Assembly (NCBI RefSeq): GCF_963677005.1
Contig: NZ_OY781616.1
Coordinates: forward strand, 3,830,501 to 3,894,500
DNA: 64,000 nucleotides
DNA from: Maridesulfovibrio sp.
GTDB taxonomy: Bacteria; Desulfobacterota; Desulfovibrionia; Desulfovibrionales; Desulfovibrionaceae
Direction of reading: 5' to 3'
The notes below the pieces were generated by a model. That model had not been told where the DNA came from and searched no databases. It saw nothing but the letters and a program-made list of their open reading frames with translations. The position numbers and the translations under genes are program-made. Below are positions 53,228 to 62,013 of this stretch, piece after piece (within the stretch, counting starts at the first letter, position 1; every line of letters starts with the position of its first letter).

Positions 53228-54541
53228 ATGACTGTTTATACAGAACGACAGGAAACATTGGCAGGCATCATTGACGATGAATCTTCCAAATCGGATTGGA
53301 CAGACTGGAAATGGCATGTCCGTAACAGCATAAAAAGCGTGGCCGGCTTTGAGAAGGCCCTTGGAATACGGTTCAGCGAGACCGAGCGAAAGAAGCACGA
53401 ACTGACTCTGAAAAAGTTTCCTCTGGCTATTACTCCTTACTACCTTTCGCTTATAGATGTGAATGAATATGAAAACGATCCCGTGTTCCTGCAGTCTTTC
53501 CCCCGGCCGGAAGAGTTGAAGATAGAGCGGTGTGACATGACCGACCCGCTGCATGAGGATGCGGACAGTCCCGTCCCGGGAATAACGCACCGTTATCCTG
53601 ACCGGGTACTGTTTCATATAAGCAACATCTGCTCCATGTACTGCAGGCATTGCACCCGCAAGCGTAAGGTTGGGGATACCGATTCCATACCTTCCAGGGA
53701 GCAGCTTGAAAAAGGCATTGAATATATCCGCAACACGCCGCAGGTTCGTGACGTGCTCCTTTCAGGAGGAGACCCGTTCATGCTTTCCGATGAAATGCTG
53801 GACTGGATTCTTACAAAGGTCGGAGAGATAGAGCATGTCGAAGTTGTTCGCATCGGTACCCGCATGCCTGTCGTGCTGCCGTATCGCATAACGGACAACC
53901 TGGTTAACATGCTCAGGAAGCATCATCCTCTGTGGATAAACACCCATTTCAATCATCCCCGTGAAGTTACCGACTCCGCAAGACGGGCCCTTGCCAGACT
54001 TGCGGACGCCGGAATTCCGCTTGGGAACCAGAGTGTCCTGCTTGCCGGCATCAACGACTGCCCGAGGCTGATCAAGACACTCAACCAGAAACTGGTCCGA
54101 AACAGGGTCAGGCCCTATTACCTCTACCAGTGCGATCTTTCCGAAGGACTCAGCCATTTCCGGACCCCGGTGGGCAAGGGCATGGAGATTCTTGAGAGCC
54201 TGCGCGGGCATACCAGCGGTTTTGCCGTACCCACTTACGTTATTGACGCTCCCGGAGGCGGAGGCAAGATTCCGGTTATGCCCAATTACATTGTGTCCTG
54301 GGCGACCAACAAGGTGGTGTTGCGAAATTATGAAGGGGTTATCACTACTTATACGGAGCCGGATTCGTATGAATGCAACTACTGCGACCGAAACTGCGAG
54401 GATTGCAATCTGCAGTTGATGCTTGAAGGGGCTGAGGAAAAAGCCATCGGCATTGAAAAGCTGATTTCGGACTGGGACGATACCTTGAGCCTGACCCCGG
54501 AAGATAACGAAAGGGCGGAGCGTAATTCGCATGTCGCATGA
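53228..54541 (+). CDS. ablA: lysine 2,3-aminomutase
   Basis: This 437-residue radical SAM/PLP enzyme converts L-lysine to L-beta-lysine. The cluster motif is CSMYCRHC (Cys135, 139, 142), the PLP-binding Lys347 lies in [12 protein letters not shown], and zinc-type cysteines are near the end ([11 protein letters not shown]). Asp303 and Asp340 match the two aspartates that hold the lysine amine in the clostridial enzyme, so the substrate is probably lysine. Glutamate 2,3-aminomutase lacks that pair. ablB overlaps by 11 bases. It sits in an operon with a basic-looking ABC importer. Confidence 0.95.
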   Translation: MTVYTERQETLAGIIDDESSKSDWTDWKWHVRNSIKSVAGFEKALGIRFSETERKKHELTLKKFPLAITPYYLSLIDVNEYENDPVFLQSFPRPEELKIERCDMTDPLHEDADSPVPGITHRYPDRVLFHISNICSMYCRHCTRKRKVGDTDSIPSREQLEKGIEYIRNTPQVRDVLLSGGDPFMLSDEMLDWILTKVGEIEHVEVVRIGTRMPVVLPYRITDNLVNMLRKHHPLWINTHFNHPREVTDSARRALARLADAGIPLGNQSVLLAGINDCPRLIKTLNQKLVRNRVRPYYLYQCDLSEGLSHFRTPVGKGMEILESLRGHTSGFAVPTYVIDAPGGGGKIPVMPNYIVSWATNKVVLRNYEGVITTYTEPDSYECNYCDRNCEDCNLQLMLEGAEEKAIGIEKLISDWDDTLSLTPEDNERAERNSHVA

Positions 54542-55364
54542 TTCCGTTTTTCTGCTCGGCAGGAGTTGCGTGCAGTGCGGTCCGTTCAATGACCGGATTT
54601 ACCTGATGTCCCTTTTCCCCGAAGACGGGCCGGGGATTGTCGACGAACTGTTTGATATGGCCGCGTCCCGTGATCTGTCCAAGATATTTGCCAAGGTCCC
54701 CAGGTCCCTTGCTTCTCCCTTTGTTGCCGATGGGTTTGAAATGGAGGCCGAAGTTCCGGGTATGTATCCGGGCGAGGACGGGGTTTTCATGAGTTTCTAT
54801 CGTCGCCAGTGGAGAAAGGAGCTTGAAAACGGTGAGGAGCTTGACAAAGTGCTTGCCTTTGCCAATGCCAAAAAAGGCAAGGGCAATGTTTCAACTCTTC
54901 CTTCCTTTCTGTCTCTGCGGTCTCTCGGTCCGGCCGATGCCGCAGCTCTTGCCGGTCTTTACGGCAGGATTTTCGATACCTATCCTTTTCCCGTGGATGA
55001 TCCTGAATTTCTGCGCATGGAGATGGCCGGGAATGTCCGGTTCAAGGGAGTCTTCAGGGACGGAACACTTGTAGGCGCGGCTTCGGCAGAGATAGGTCCT
55101 GACGGGCACAGTGCGGAGATGACCGACTTCGCTGTTGAGCCTTCCTGCCGCAATACGGGGATTGCCGGGGAGTTGTTGCGGGCGCTGGAAAAGGATTGTG
55201 CCGAATTCGGGATCAACTGCTTTTACACCATTGCAAGAGCATGTTCCTACGGAATCAATTCGCTGTTTTCCAAGGGCGGGTACGAGTTCTCGGGGCAGCT
55301 GATAAATAATACGAATATCGGCGGCAGTCTTGAGTCCATGAATGTCTGGTACAGATTGCCCTGA
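54531..55364 (+). CDS. ablB: beta-lysine N6-acetyltransferase
   Basis: This 277-residue acetyltransferase has the GNAT core in its C-terminal half ([20 protein letters not shown], followed by LLRALEKDC) and a distinct N-terminal domain. It converts beta-lysine to N6-acetyl-beta-lysine, a zwitterionic osmolyte of methanogens and some bacteria. It overlaps the ablA end, and the pair ablAB is diagnostic. A bidirectional terminator follows. Confidence 0.92.
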   Translation: MSHDSVFLLGRSCVQCGPFNDRIYLMSLFPEDGPGIVDELFDMAASRDLSKIFAKVPRSLASPFVADGFEMEAEVPGMYPGEDGVFMSFYRRQWRKELENGEELDKVLAFANAKKGKGNVSTLPSFLSLRSLGPADAAALAGLYGRIFDTYPFPVDDPEFLRMEMAGNVRFKGVFRDGTLVGAASAEIGPDGHSAEMTDFAVEPSCRNTGIAGELLRALEKDCAEFGINCFYTIARACSYGINSLFSKGGYEFSGQLINNTNIGGSLESMNVWYRLP

Positions 55365-55375
55365 GTGAAGAAATT

Positions 55376-55408
55376 AAGGGCGGGCCGGAAAATTCCGGGC
55401 CGCCCCTT
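55376..55408. terminator. bidirectional terminator after ablB
   Basis: A GC-rich near-perfect stem AAGGGCGGGCCGGAA with TTCCGGGCCGCCCCTT has a short loop. It separates convergent ablB and the small Sm-like gene. Confidence 0.85.
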
Positions 55409-55432
55409 GTTGTGTCTGTGCTGTATCGGGTT

Positions 55433-55681
55433 TTATTCTTCGACCTTGCTGAATGTACGGATAGATCCGATGTCTTCCCAGTTATAATAGGTGTTTATAG
55501 CTTCTCCGCCTTTTTCCTGGGTTATGCGGATGAACTCGTCTCCCAGAAACAAGACAGCACCTTCATAGATGGGGCCTTCCCCGACCTGCAGTTTGAGGTT
55601 TTTCCGCAGCTTGCGGGACAATGTTCCATGCATGGGCATGGATGCGTATTCGAAAATCTTTTCAAGAGTTGCTTTCTGCAT
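55433..55681 (-). CDS. small Sm-like/beta-rich protein of unknown function
   Basis: This 82-residue protein starts MQKATLEKIFEYASMPMHGT and has a beta-sheet core (EGAVLFLGDEFIRITQEKGG, NTYYNWEDIGSIRTFS). The layout of short helix then five strands with GD-x-x-x-x and a closing strand recalls the Sm/Hfq barrel. That reading is structural impression only. The start is set at ATG 55681, with GGGAG ten bases upstream; an earlier in-frame ATG at 55723 is not supported. Confidence 0.65.
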   Translation of the reverse strand: MQKATLEKIFEYASMPMHGTLSRKLRKNLKLQVGEGPIYEGAVLFLGDEFIRITQEKGGEAINTYYNWEDIGSIRTFSKVEE

Positions 55682-56069
55682 TTTTTTAGTTCTCCCGTTA
55701 GAATTTTTGTTAACGTAATTCATACTAGGTTACTATGGAGCTTCTTTCAATCAGATTAACAAATAAGATAAATAAATTTTGTTTTTATTTGTTGTTGCCG
55801 CATAATTGTACCTTAAATGTGAATATTGATACAAATTGTCTGTCGCGGTTTGTCTGGGGAAATATTCTTCTCGACAAATTTGTTTTTATTAAGGGAACAG
55901 GCAGACAATCTGGTTTTACACCTGCTGGTGGCTAGATGGATGGTCTTTTTCGAGTCTGCTCGGAGTTGTCGGGGAGTTTCTGATTATAATGCCGTCATGT
56001 TGACAATGGAATACCCTGAATGCAAAGTCATTTCCTTATTGGTCCGGTTTATCTACTAGGAGGATTCAG
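55682..56069. other. AT-rich divergent intergenic region
   Basis: This is about 390 bases between the small Sm-like gene and mscS. It holds TTGACA at 55998 without a clear -10, and AGGAGG before the mscS GTG. No known RNA element or coding frame was recognised. Confidence 0.4.
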
Positions 56070-58202
56070 GTGAGATTTTACTGGTTTCTGGCTCTGTGTT
56101 TCGGGATTGCCCTCAGTGTATTCATGATCATGCCCGACAGCCGTGTCTCGATAACAGGTGGAGATACCTACGCTGTTAGTGAGAACTGTGATCTTTCCAC
56201 CCCGCGGGCGGCATTCAGGTCTTTTCTGGTCAGCATGCGCAGTTACAACAGGGACAGCCACACCGGATTTGACTGTCTGTCCAGAGTGATCTCTTCTTCC
56301 GAAGATAAAAATACCATCGAATACAAATCTGATATTCTGAAAAAGGCCAGCGGACTCTTTCTTATTCTGGAGAATATAAATTATGATCTGGACAAGGATA
56401 TCCCTGCTGAAGCTTCGGAAGACAAAATATCTTTTCCCCTCAAACTCAAAGGCAAGCTCCTTAGCATAGCCATGGTGCGAGGGCCTGAAGGATGGCATTT
56501 CGACAACAGCATGCTTGAAGATCCGGACCTGCAGAATGCCGCAAGGGAACTCCGGCAGCGTTATGCCAAATTTACGTCTGAAAATATGGAGGGGGATACT
56601 TTCGTTCAGGATCTGATGTCTCCCTACAGAACGTTCTTTACGCTCCAGTCCGGAGTGGAAGGACGCTATAGCGACAGTCTGGAAAGGGCTGTTGCGGCAC
56701 TGGACCTGAGCGCCTATTCTCATCTGGAACGGCCGGTGTACGGCCCCATACTGGCGGTGATTCTCTACAGGCTCATAACCAAGTGCACAACCATTCATCT
56801 TGAAAAGCTCTCCGCCGACCCGGACAGCGACTACGCTCCGGTATTCATGGTCGTACCTGACCTCGGGTCCATCACCATGCATGTGGTGACTCTCAAAAAC
56901 GGGCGCAAAGCCTGGCAGTTCACGCCGAACAGTCTTCAGGTTGCCTGGAAGAGTTATGACCGCACCATGCAGGTATTGCAGAAAGAGGGGAACAATCCTT
57001 TTATCGGCAACAACCTGCCCCTGCACATGGTCATAGATGACTATGTGCAGCGTAATCATCCCGGCTTCATGGTCCGGTATCTGAACACGAACCTGTACAA
57101 ATGGATTATTCTGTTCGGCCTGTTCCTGCTGACTCCGGCTGTTGCCGCTCTGATTTCCTACGTGGGCAACAGGGGGTTGCTGGTCATAGAAAAACGGCTG
57201 CCTGCGGGAGTCACTCTGCCCAGCCGCAGGAAACTCATGCTGCCCATACAGATAATGGTGCTTGGATATCTGTGGCTGGAGGCCTTGTCGGTCCTCATCC
57301 TTTATAACAGCCTGATGACGTTCTGTCTGTACGGGGTCAAGATAATCGGTTCCCTGTCGATGGCCTGGATTCTGGTGACCGTGATAAATCTGTCCTGCGA
57401 TGTGCTTATCGCAAGGGGGGGCGGCAGCGTCCGGGGAACAATGATGCTTATTGTCGCCCAGATTATGAAGGTGGCCATCATGCTGCTCTGGCTAGTCAAC
57501 GTTGCCGATCTTTTCGGTCAGAGTTCAAGCCGTATTTTCGCTGCCATGGGTATAGGCGGTCTGGCCCTTGCCCTGGCCGGGAAGGATACTCTGGAAAATA
57601 TCTTCGGAACCATGGTCATCATGACTACCAGGCCTTTTGCTGTGGGAGACTGGATCAGCTTTCTCGGCATGGACGGTACGGTCGAGAATGTCGGGGTGCG
57701 CTCCACCTCCATACGCACGTTCTACAATTCCGAAGTTACCATTCCCAACGCCAAGTTCATTACGCAACCAGTGGACAATATGGGCCGCAGGGAGTGGAGA
57801 CGCTACAAGACGTTTATAGGGGTGGCTTATGATACTCCCGCTGAAAATCTGAACGGATATGTGCAGGGACTAAAGCAGCTTGTCCTGAATCATCCTGAAA
57901 CGAACAAGACCAATTTTCACATTGTGGTCAATGATTTCGGGCCGTCCTCAATCAACATAATGGTATACATCTTTTTCAAGACCGCAGACTGGGCCGGAGA
58001 GCTTGTTGCCCGGCACAGGTTTATTGTGGATGCCTTGAGGCTGGCTGAACAGATGAAAATACAGATCGCATTCCCCACCACCACTGTTCATCTGAGCCAG
58101 GATGATCCGGTGGAATATCCTGAGTTTCAGTCCGATTCCCATGCGGAAAGCAAGGGAAGGGAGTTCGCCAACACGATAAGGCCGGTGAAAATCGAGGAGT
58201 AG
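56070..58202 (+). CDS. large mechanosensitive channel, MscS family
   Basis: This 710-residue protein starts with a hydrophobic stretch (FYWFLALCFGIALSVFMIMP) and a long periplasmic region of about 330 residues. Helices follow around 350-500, then the MscS pore (GGLALALAGKDTLENIFGTM) and cytoplasmic beta domain (GDWISFLGMDGTVENVGVRS, FYNSEVTIPNAKF). The long N-terminal domain distinguishes it from the short E. coli MscS. It starts at GTG 56070 with AGGAGG six bases upstream. It protects against sudden osmotic downshift, fitting the acetyl-beta-lysine genes next to it. Confidence 0.92.
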   Translation: MRFYWFLALCFGIALSVFMIMPDSRVSITGGDTYAVSENCDLSTPRAAFRSFLVSMRSYNRDSHTGFDCLSRVISSSEDKNTIEYKSDILKKASGLFLILENINYDLDKDIPAEASEDKISFPLKLKGKLLSIAMVRGPEGWHFDNSMLEDPDLQNAARELRQRYAKFTSENMEGDTFVQDLMSPYRTFFTLQSGVEGRYSDSLERAVAALDLSAYSHLERPVYGPILAVILYRLITKCTTIHLEKLSADPDSDYAPVFMVVPDLGSITMHVVTLKNGRKAWQFTPNSLQVAWKSYDRTMQVLQKEGNNPFIGNNLPLHMVIDDYVQRNHPGFMVRYLNTNLYKWIILFGLFLLTPAVAALISYVGNRGLLVIEKRLPAGVTLPSRRKLMLPIQIMVLGYLWLEALSVLILYNSLMTFCLYGVKIIGSLSMAWILVTVINLSCDVLIARGGGSVRGTMMLIVAQIMKVAIMLLWLVNVADLFGQSSSRIFAAMGIGGLALALAGKDTLENIFGTMVIMTTRPFAVGDWISFLGMDGTVENVGVRSTSIRTFYNSEVTIPNAKFITQPVDNMGRREWRRYKTFIGVAYDTPAENLNGYVQGLKQLVLNHPETNKTNFHIVVNDFGPSSINIMVYIFFKTADWAGELVARHRFIVDALRLAEQMKIQIAFPTTTVHLSQDDPVEYPEFQSDSHAESKGREFANTIRPVKIEE

Positions 58203-58234
58203 CACCCGTTGCTGCTCCCCGATCTGTGTGCTCT

Positions 58235-59680
58235 CTATTTTTCGAGGGATTGAAGGACTGCCTGCTTTACGAACATGCCGTCGGCGATGTCTTCATCCCC
58301 TATGAAGGCAGGCGGGGTTCCTACTGCCGCAGAGAAGTCTCCGCGAAGGGTTCTGGTCAGGGCATTGTCTCCGCTGGACAGTTCATGGAACCTGCGGCCT
58401 GCATATTTCAGCCCGCGGGCAAGCGACCCTGCCGGGATATATTCGCGCATCGCATACCCCATTGAAACAACAACAGTTTTGATGGGGTCTCCCATTCCGT
58501 ACAGCATCTGGAGTTCTATCTCCTTGCTCGGAATTCCCAGTTCTTCAGCCAGTGCCATGACATGGGCCATGCTTCTTATGTTGTGCGTGGCAAAGGCTGG
58601 TTGCAGGGCATCCCGGTTGAGCAGCATGTAGGTGCAGATGCCTTCATAGTTGGCGTCCGTGGATGGCTTGAAATTCCAGACCGGGCTTTTCCGGTGCTCT
58701 TTTGCTGCTTCCTCTCTTTCGTGAGTCAGGTATGCACCTTTTACCAGCCGTATGGGGGCTCTCAGATTTCTTTCCCGTGCCCATTTGGCCAGCTCGACAA
58801 CATCGTGAGCAGAGTCTCGCAGGTAAGCCTGTATCACTACTCCGAGCCGCAGGCTTCCGTCCCGGTTGCGTATCAGTGAGGGATTCTCTTCCACCGCCTC
58901 TTTGAACAGAGCCAGAGTCAGGTCCTTGAAAGCGTATTCCTCCATATCTATGCGGATGAATATTCGTTTCTCGGTGCCTGCTGCAGTTTTGAGCAGTTCG
59001 GCAATCGCGGATTTTATTTCATTTCTTTTGGCTGATTTTTTACTTGAGTCGTTGCCGCTTATTGCGCTTTCAAGGTCGTCGACAAGTGCTGACAGTTTTA
59101 TGGACACGGCCAGTTCCGGGATAGTGTCACTTGCAATGAAACGTTCCATGAGAGTCTTGTAGTAGCGGCGGTAAAGCAGGGCATCTTCCTGTGAAAGAGA
59201 TGCATCCCCTACGTTGTCCAGACTTACACTCATGCCCTTGGAGCGCAAATCGGATATCAGTTTGAACACCCTGGCAATATCTTTTTCCGCATCAGGTCCT
59301 TCTGTTTCAGTCGGAAGAATGAAAGGGTCGCTCATCCACTTGACTAGGGGCATGGCAAAGAAAAAAACGTTTCGGGCAGTCCTGCTGTCCCCGAGGGTTT
59401 CCAGAAACCACTGGCTGCATCCGGCTACAGGCGGCCACATGCTCAGGTGAATGAGCTTATCCCGCAGACGGTCACTATATGACGGATCTGATTTTTCAAT
59501 ATTTTCTTGCAGATGTTTTTCTATGGCATCAAGTTTCAGCAAGGTGTTGCTCTCCACCTGCTGCAGGAATTCGGCTGGTGGCTCAACCTGTGTCTTTCCG
59601 AATGACCCCGGAACTGCGGCGAGCATATAGACTAAAACAGCGCAGATTATGCAGGACGATTTTGTCAATAATCTAGGCAT
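58235..59680 (-). CDS. proline dehydrogenase with a signal peptide
   Basis: This 481-residue proline oxidase uses an FAD barrel: RLVKGAYLTHEREEAAKEHR, PAFATHNIRSMAHVMALAEE and EIELQMLYGMGDP are family landmarks. Unlike PutA it lacks the pyrroline-carboxylate dehydrogenase. The N-terminus (LLTKSSCIICAVLVYMLAAV, then PGSFGKTQ) reads as a Sec signal, so it may be exported or membrane-anchored, which is odd for an FAD enzyme. It passes electrons from proline to the quinone pool. The start is not tested by a strong ribosome site. Confidence 0.85.
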   Translation of the reverse strand: MPRLLTKSSCIICAVLVYMLAAVPGSFGKTQVEPPAEFLQQVESNTLLKLDAIEKHLQENIEKSDPSYSDRLRDKLIHLSMWPPVAGCSQWFLETLGDSRTARNVFFFAMPLVKWMSDPFILPTETEGPDAEKDIARVFKLISDLRSKGMSVSLDNVGDASLSQEDALLYRRYYKTLMERFIASDTIPELAVSIKLSALVDDLESAISGNDSSKKSAKRNEIKSAIAELLKTAAGTEKRIFIRIDMEEYAFKDLTLALFKEAVEENPSLIRNRDGSLRLGVVIQAYLRDSAHDVVELAKWARERNLRAPIRLVKGAYLTHEREEAAKEHRKSPVWNFKPSTDANYEGICTYMLLNRDALQPAFATHNIRSMAHVMALAEELGIPSKEIELQMLYGMGDPIKTVVVSMGYAMREYIPAGSLARGLKYAGRRFHELSSGDNALTRTLRGDFSAAVGTPPAFIGDEDIADGMFVKQAVLQSLEK

Positions 59681-60012
59681 GAACGTATTTCCTTTTTGCG
59701 GGAAGAAAATTGATGCGTTTTGATCCCGATTGTTTATATATGTTGTTTCGAAGATTCTTCGCTTCTATTGGTGTTGTATAGATTTATAGAAGCGGAGATT
59801 GTCTTTATAGATACGAAACAACCGTAAGTTGTGCAATATAGAGACTGCTTGTGAGTAGCTGCAAGGAGGGCCGCACTTGACTGTGAACCCGGCCTCAAGC
59901 TAAAAGTGAGCTATTGGCTGAGCCCGGCTCCATGCGGGTCACTTCCCATGCGTGCCCTTTTGAATCTGAAAAAACGTTATATCCCATTTTGTTGCTAACA
60001 AGGAGCATTACG

Positions 60013-60234
60013 ATGTCCAAGAAAGAAGTGGAACGTCTGCTGATTGCAGGCGGAGAGAATAAGACAGTAAAAGCTAAATACAACGCTATTCCGTCCAAAG
60101 AGGCCTTTGTGGCCGCTGCCAATGAAGAAGGTTACGATTTTACTATCGATGAGCTGGACGCGGTTATCAAAGAGTCCGGTGACGACTTCACCTCGTTCGG
60201 CAATCCCCCGGCCCGCTCCATCTGGTGGGCGTAA
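60013..60234 (+). CDS. Nif11-type precursor peptide (RiPP-like)
   Basis: This 73-residue peptide has a Nif11-like leader (MSKKEVERLLIAG at the start, SKEAFVAAANEEGYDFTIDE in the middle, then LDAVIKE). The C-terminal core GDDFTSFGNPPARSIWWA is rich in aromatic residues. Nif11 leaders precede many ribosomally made, modified natural products. The ribosome site AAGGAG is seven bases from ATG 60013. No modification enzyme (LanM, YcaO, radical SAM maturase, ABC peptidase) lies nearby, so it is an orphan here; the radical SAM proteins at 7347 and 29211 are distant candidates only. Confidence 0.75.
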   Translation: MSKKEVERLLIAGGENKTVKAKYNAIPSKEAFVAAANEEGYDFTIDELDAVIKESGDDFTSFGNPPARSIWWA

Positions 60235-60248
60235 CACAGTGTTTTCAC

Positions 60249-60285
60249 GTTGCGGGCTCTCTGTATGATCATGAGAGCCCGCAAC
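60249..60285 (+). terminator. hairpin terminator after the Nif11 gene
   Basis: A perfect 13-bp stem GTTGCGGGCTCTC with GAGAGCCCGCAAC has an 11-base loop. A weak T run (TGTCTTCTTTC) follows. Confidence 0.75.
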
Positions 60286-60412
60286 GGCTGTCTTCTTTCG
60301 ATTTCATTTAACTCCGCCGGATTTATCCCGCCTCCCGCAATTTTTCAGCAATAAAACAGTTTTTGCTTCCCCGACATCTTTTCTGCCGGAAAGCAAACGT
60401 CCCTGCCCCGTG

Positions 60413-61405
60413 TCAGTTCAGTCCGAGGATTTTTTGGATATCAGGCTGTGACAGGTTTTCTCTGGTTATCAGATATACGTCCGTCATTGTTTCCGGCAGA
60501 ACCTTTCCTCCTCGGGCAACCTTTGCCGCCTGGGTGACTGCTATCCTGCCGATTCGATACGGGTCCTGAGCCACTCCGGCAGAAATGCTTCCGTCCTTTA
60601 TTTTGCCGACCATTTCCGGGTCCGGGTTGAAAGCAACAAAGGTTATTCCTTCATCCATACCCATATCCCCGAGGGTTTTCAGGAGCACCTCGCAGCTGCT
60701 TTCATTCATGCCTACTATTGCTGCAATTTTTGACTTCCCGGTTGATTCAATACTGCTGCCCCATATGGCCGCACGAATTTTGGAAGCACCTTTTTCCGGG
60801 TTCCCGCCTACATAAATTGACCGCATTATTTTAAGTTTTGATCCCGAATCCTTCAGCTGTTTTTTGAATCCTTCCACCCGCACGTTTACCGGAGAGTTGC
60901 CTCTGTTGAACAGGCCCAGAAGGACCTGTCCCGAACCGTTCAAAGTATGATTCAGATATTTTGCAGCTACAACTCCGCCCATATAATTGTTGGAATGAAC
61001 GTAAGCGCAGTTCGGGCTGTTCAATGCTCTGGAAACCATTTGGACTACGGGTATTCCTTTAAGCAGCGCCTTGCTCAGAGACTGACGCATCTTGCGCCCG
61101 CGCACGGGTGAAATGACGATTGCGTCAACTTTATTTTCAATACACCAATCAACTTTTTCCTGCTGCTCATCAATACTGCCGAAACCGGGCTGAGGGACCC
61201 ATATGACATCAACATCGCTGTCCTCGTTTTCTACGCTCTCGGCCCCTTTTCTAAGAAGTTTCCAGAAATCAAGATCGTCTCTTTCCGGGATTACGGCAAT
61301 GGACAGCTTTTTGGGTGCCCCCGCGTCGGCTTGGCTCGCCGTTCCTGAAACACAGAAAACGGCAAGAAATATGAAAACAAGGCAAATGAATTTATTTTTG
61401 CTCAT
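60413..61405 (-). CDS. periplasmic sugar-type binding protein
   Basis: This 330-residue protein has a Sec signal (KFICLVFIFLAVFCVSGTAS) and the type I periplasmic binding fold of RbsB/LacI-like proteins: IAVIPERDDLDFWKLLRKGA, WCIENKVDAIVISPVRGRKM and AGVAQDPYRIGRIAVTQA. No transporter permease or ATPase is adjacent. Proteins of this kind can also act as ligands for chemoreceptors or sensors. ATG 61405 has AAAGAG eight bases upstream; it lies divergent from flagellin and near a chemoreceptor gene. Confidence 0.82.
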   Translation of the reverse strand: MSKNKFICLVFIFLAVFCVSGTASQADAGAPKKLSIAVIPERDDLDFWKLLRKGAESVENEDSDVDVIWVPQPGFGSIDEQQEKVDWCIENKVDAIVISPVRGRKMRQSLSKALLKGIPVVQMVSRALNSPNCAYVHSNNYMGGVVAAKYLNHTLNGSGQVLLGLFNRGNSPVNVRVEGFKKQLKDSGSKLKIMRSIYVGGNPEKGASKIRAAIWGSSIESTGKSKIAAIVGMNESSCEVLLKTLGDMGMDEGITFVAFNPDPEMVGKIKDGSISAGVAQDPYRIGRIAVTQAAKVARGGKVLPETMTDVYLITRENLSQPDIQKILGLN

Positions 61406-62013
61406 GATGATTCTCTTTAGGATTTTATTATTCTCTTTCAATGTAACTGCTTAATAAGCGGCATGTTTTTTATCTCTCTATATATAAAACGCAGCTGTTA
61501 TTCAACATGAATCAAAAATTAACGGGTCGGGGCAGGCCCTCCATAGTCGAATGACAAAACAACGATAATAAAGTTGGCCTGCCTGAGTTAATCTCAACAA
61601 TTTTATAAAAATATTTTGAAATAAATATACTGCCGCTCCAAATTATACCATCTGGTTGCCAACATGGTGCGTCATAATTGATTTACTGCATTTTAATAAA
61701 TCTTAATGCAAATAACATAAAATAGAATGTGTTTTTATAAACACTTTTTGCTTGTTTGTGAGCATTGTTTAAATGCTGAATATATTTCCTACTGCATTTT
61801 TATTAATAAAAATGCTAGGCCAATATATCTAATCCAAAACTGCATGTGTTGTTGCTTGGATATGTTTCTTTTGTCTGAGGTTGTTCCATGTTGGCGGTTG
61901 TGGTCTGCTTTGTGCAATATAAAAGCAGTGTTTTATTTTGTGTGTAATAGAGATTAATTTATATAAAGGCACAAAAAAAGAAGCAGAGATCAACTTTTGG
62001 GGGAGGTGATAAC
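61406..62013. promoter_or_regulatory. AT-rich flagellin upstream region
   Basis: About 600 AT-rich bases. A candidate sigma-54 promoter is given separately. An eight-base inverted repeat GGCAGGCC/GGCCTGCC lies at about 61532-61583. No sigma-28 consensus was seen. Confidence 0.4.
61901..61916 (+). promoter_or_regulatory. candidate sigma-54 promoter for flagellin
   Basis: TGG-TCTGCTTT-GTGCA: TGG and TGCA have the -24/-12 spacing of sigma-54 sites (GG, ten bases, GC). It is about 100 bases upstream of the GTG start of flagellin. Confidence 0.45.

Noticed and set aside
53228..54541. Aminomutase as EF-P modifying EpmB or as glutamate 2,3-aminomutase
   Set aside because: It has the long C-terminal cysteine region, the lysine-binding aspartates 303 and 340, and an overlapping ablB, all pointing to lysine 2,3-aminomutase for the osmolyte.
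61727..61957. 76-codon frame upstream of flagellin
   Set aside because: Cys- and aromatic-rich random-looking translation in AT-rich DNA without a ribosome site.
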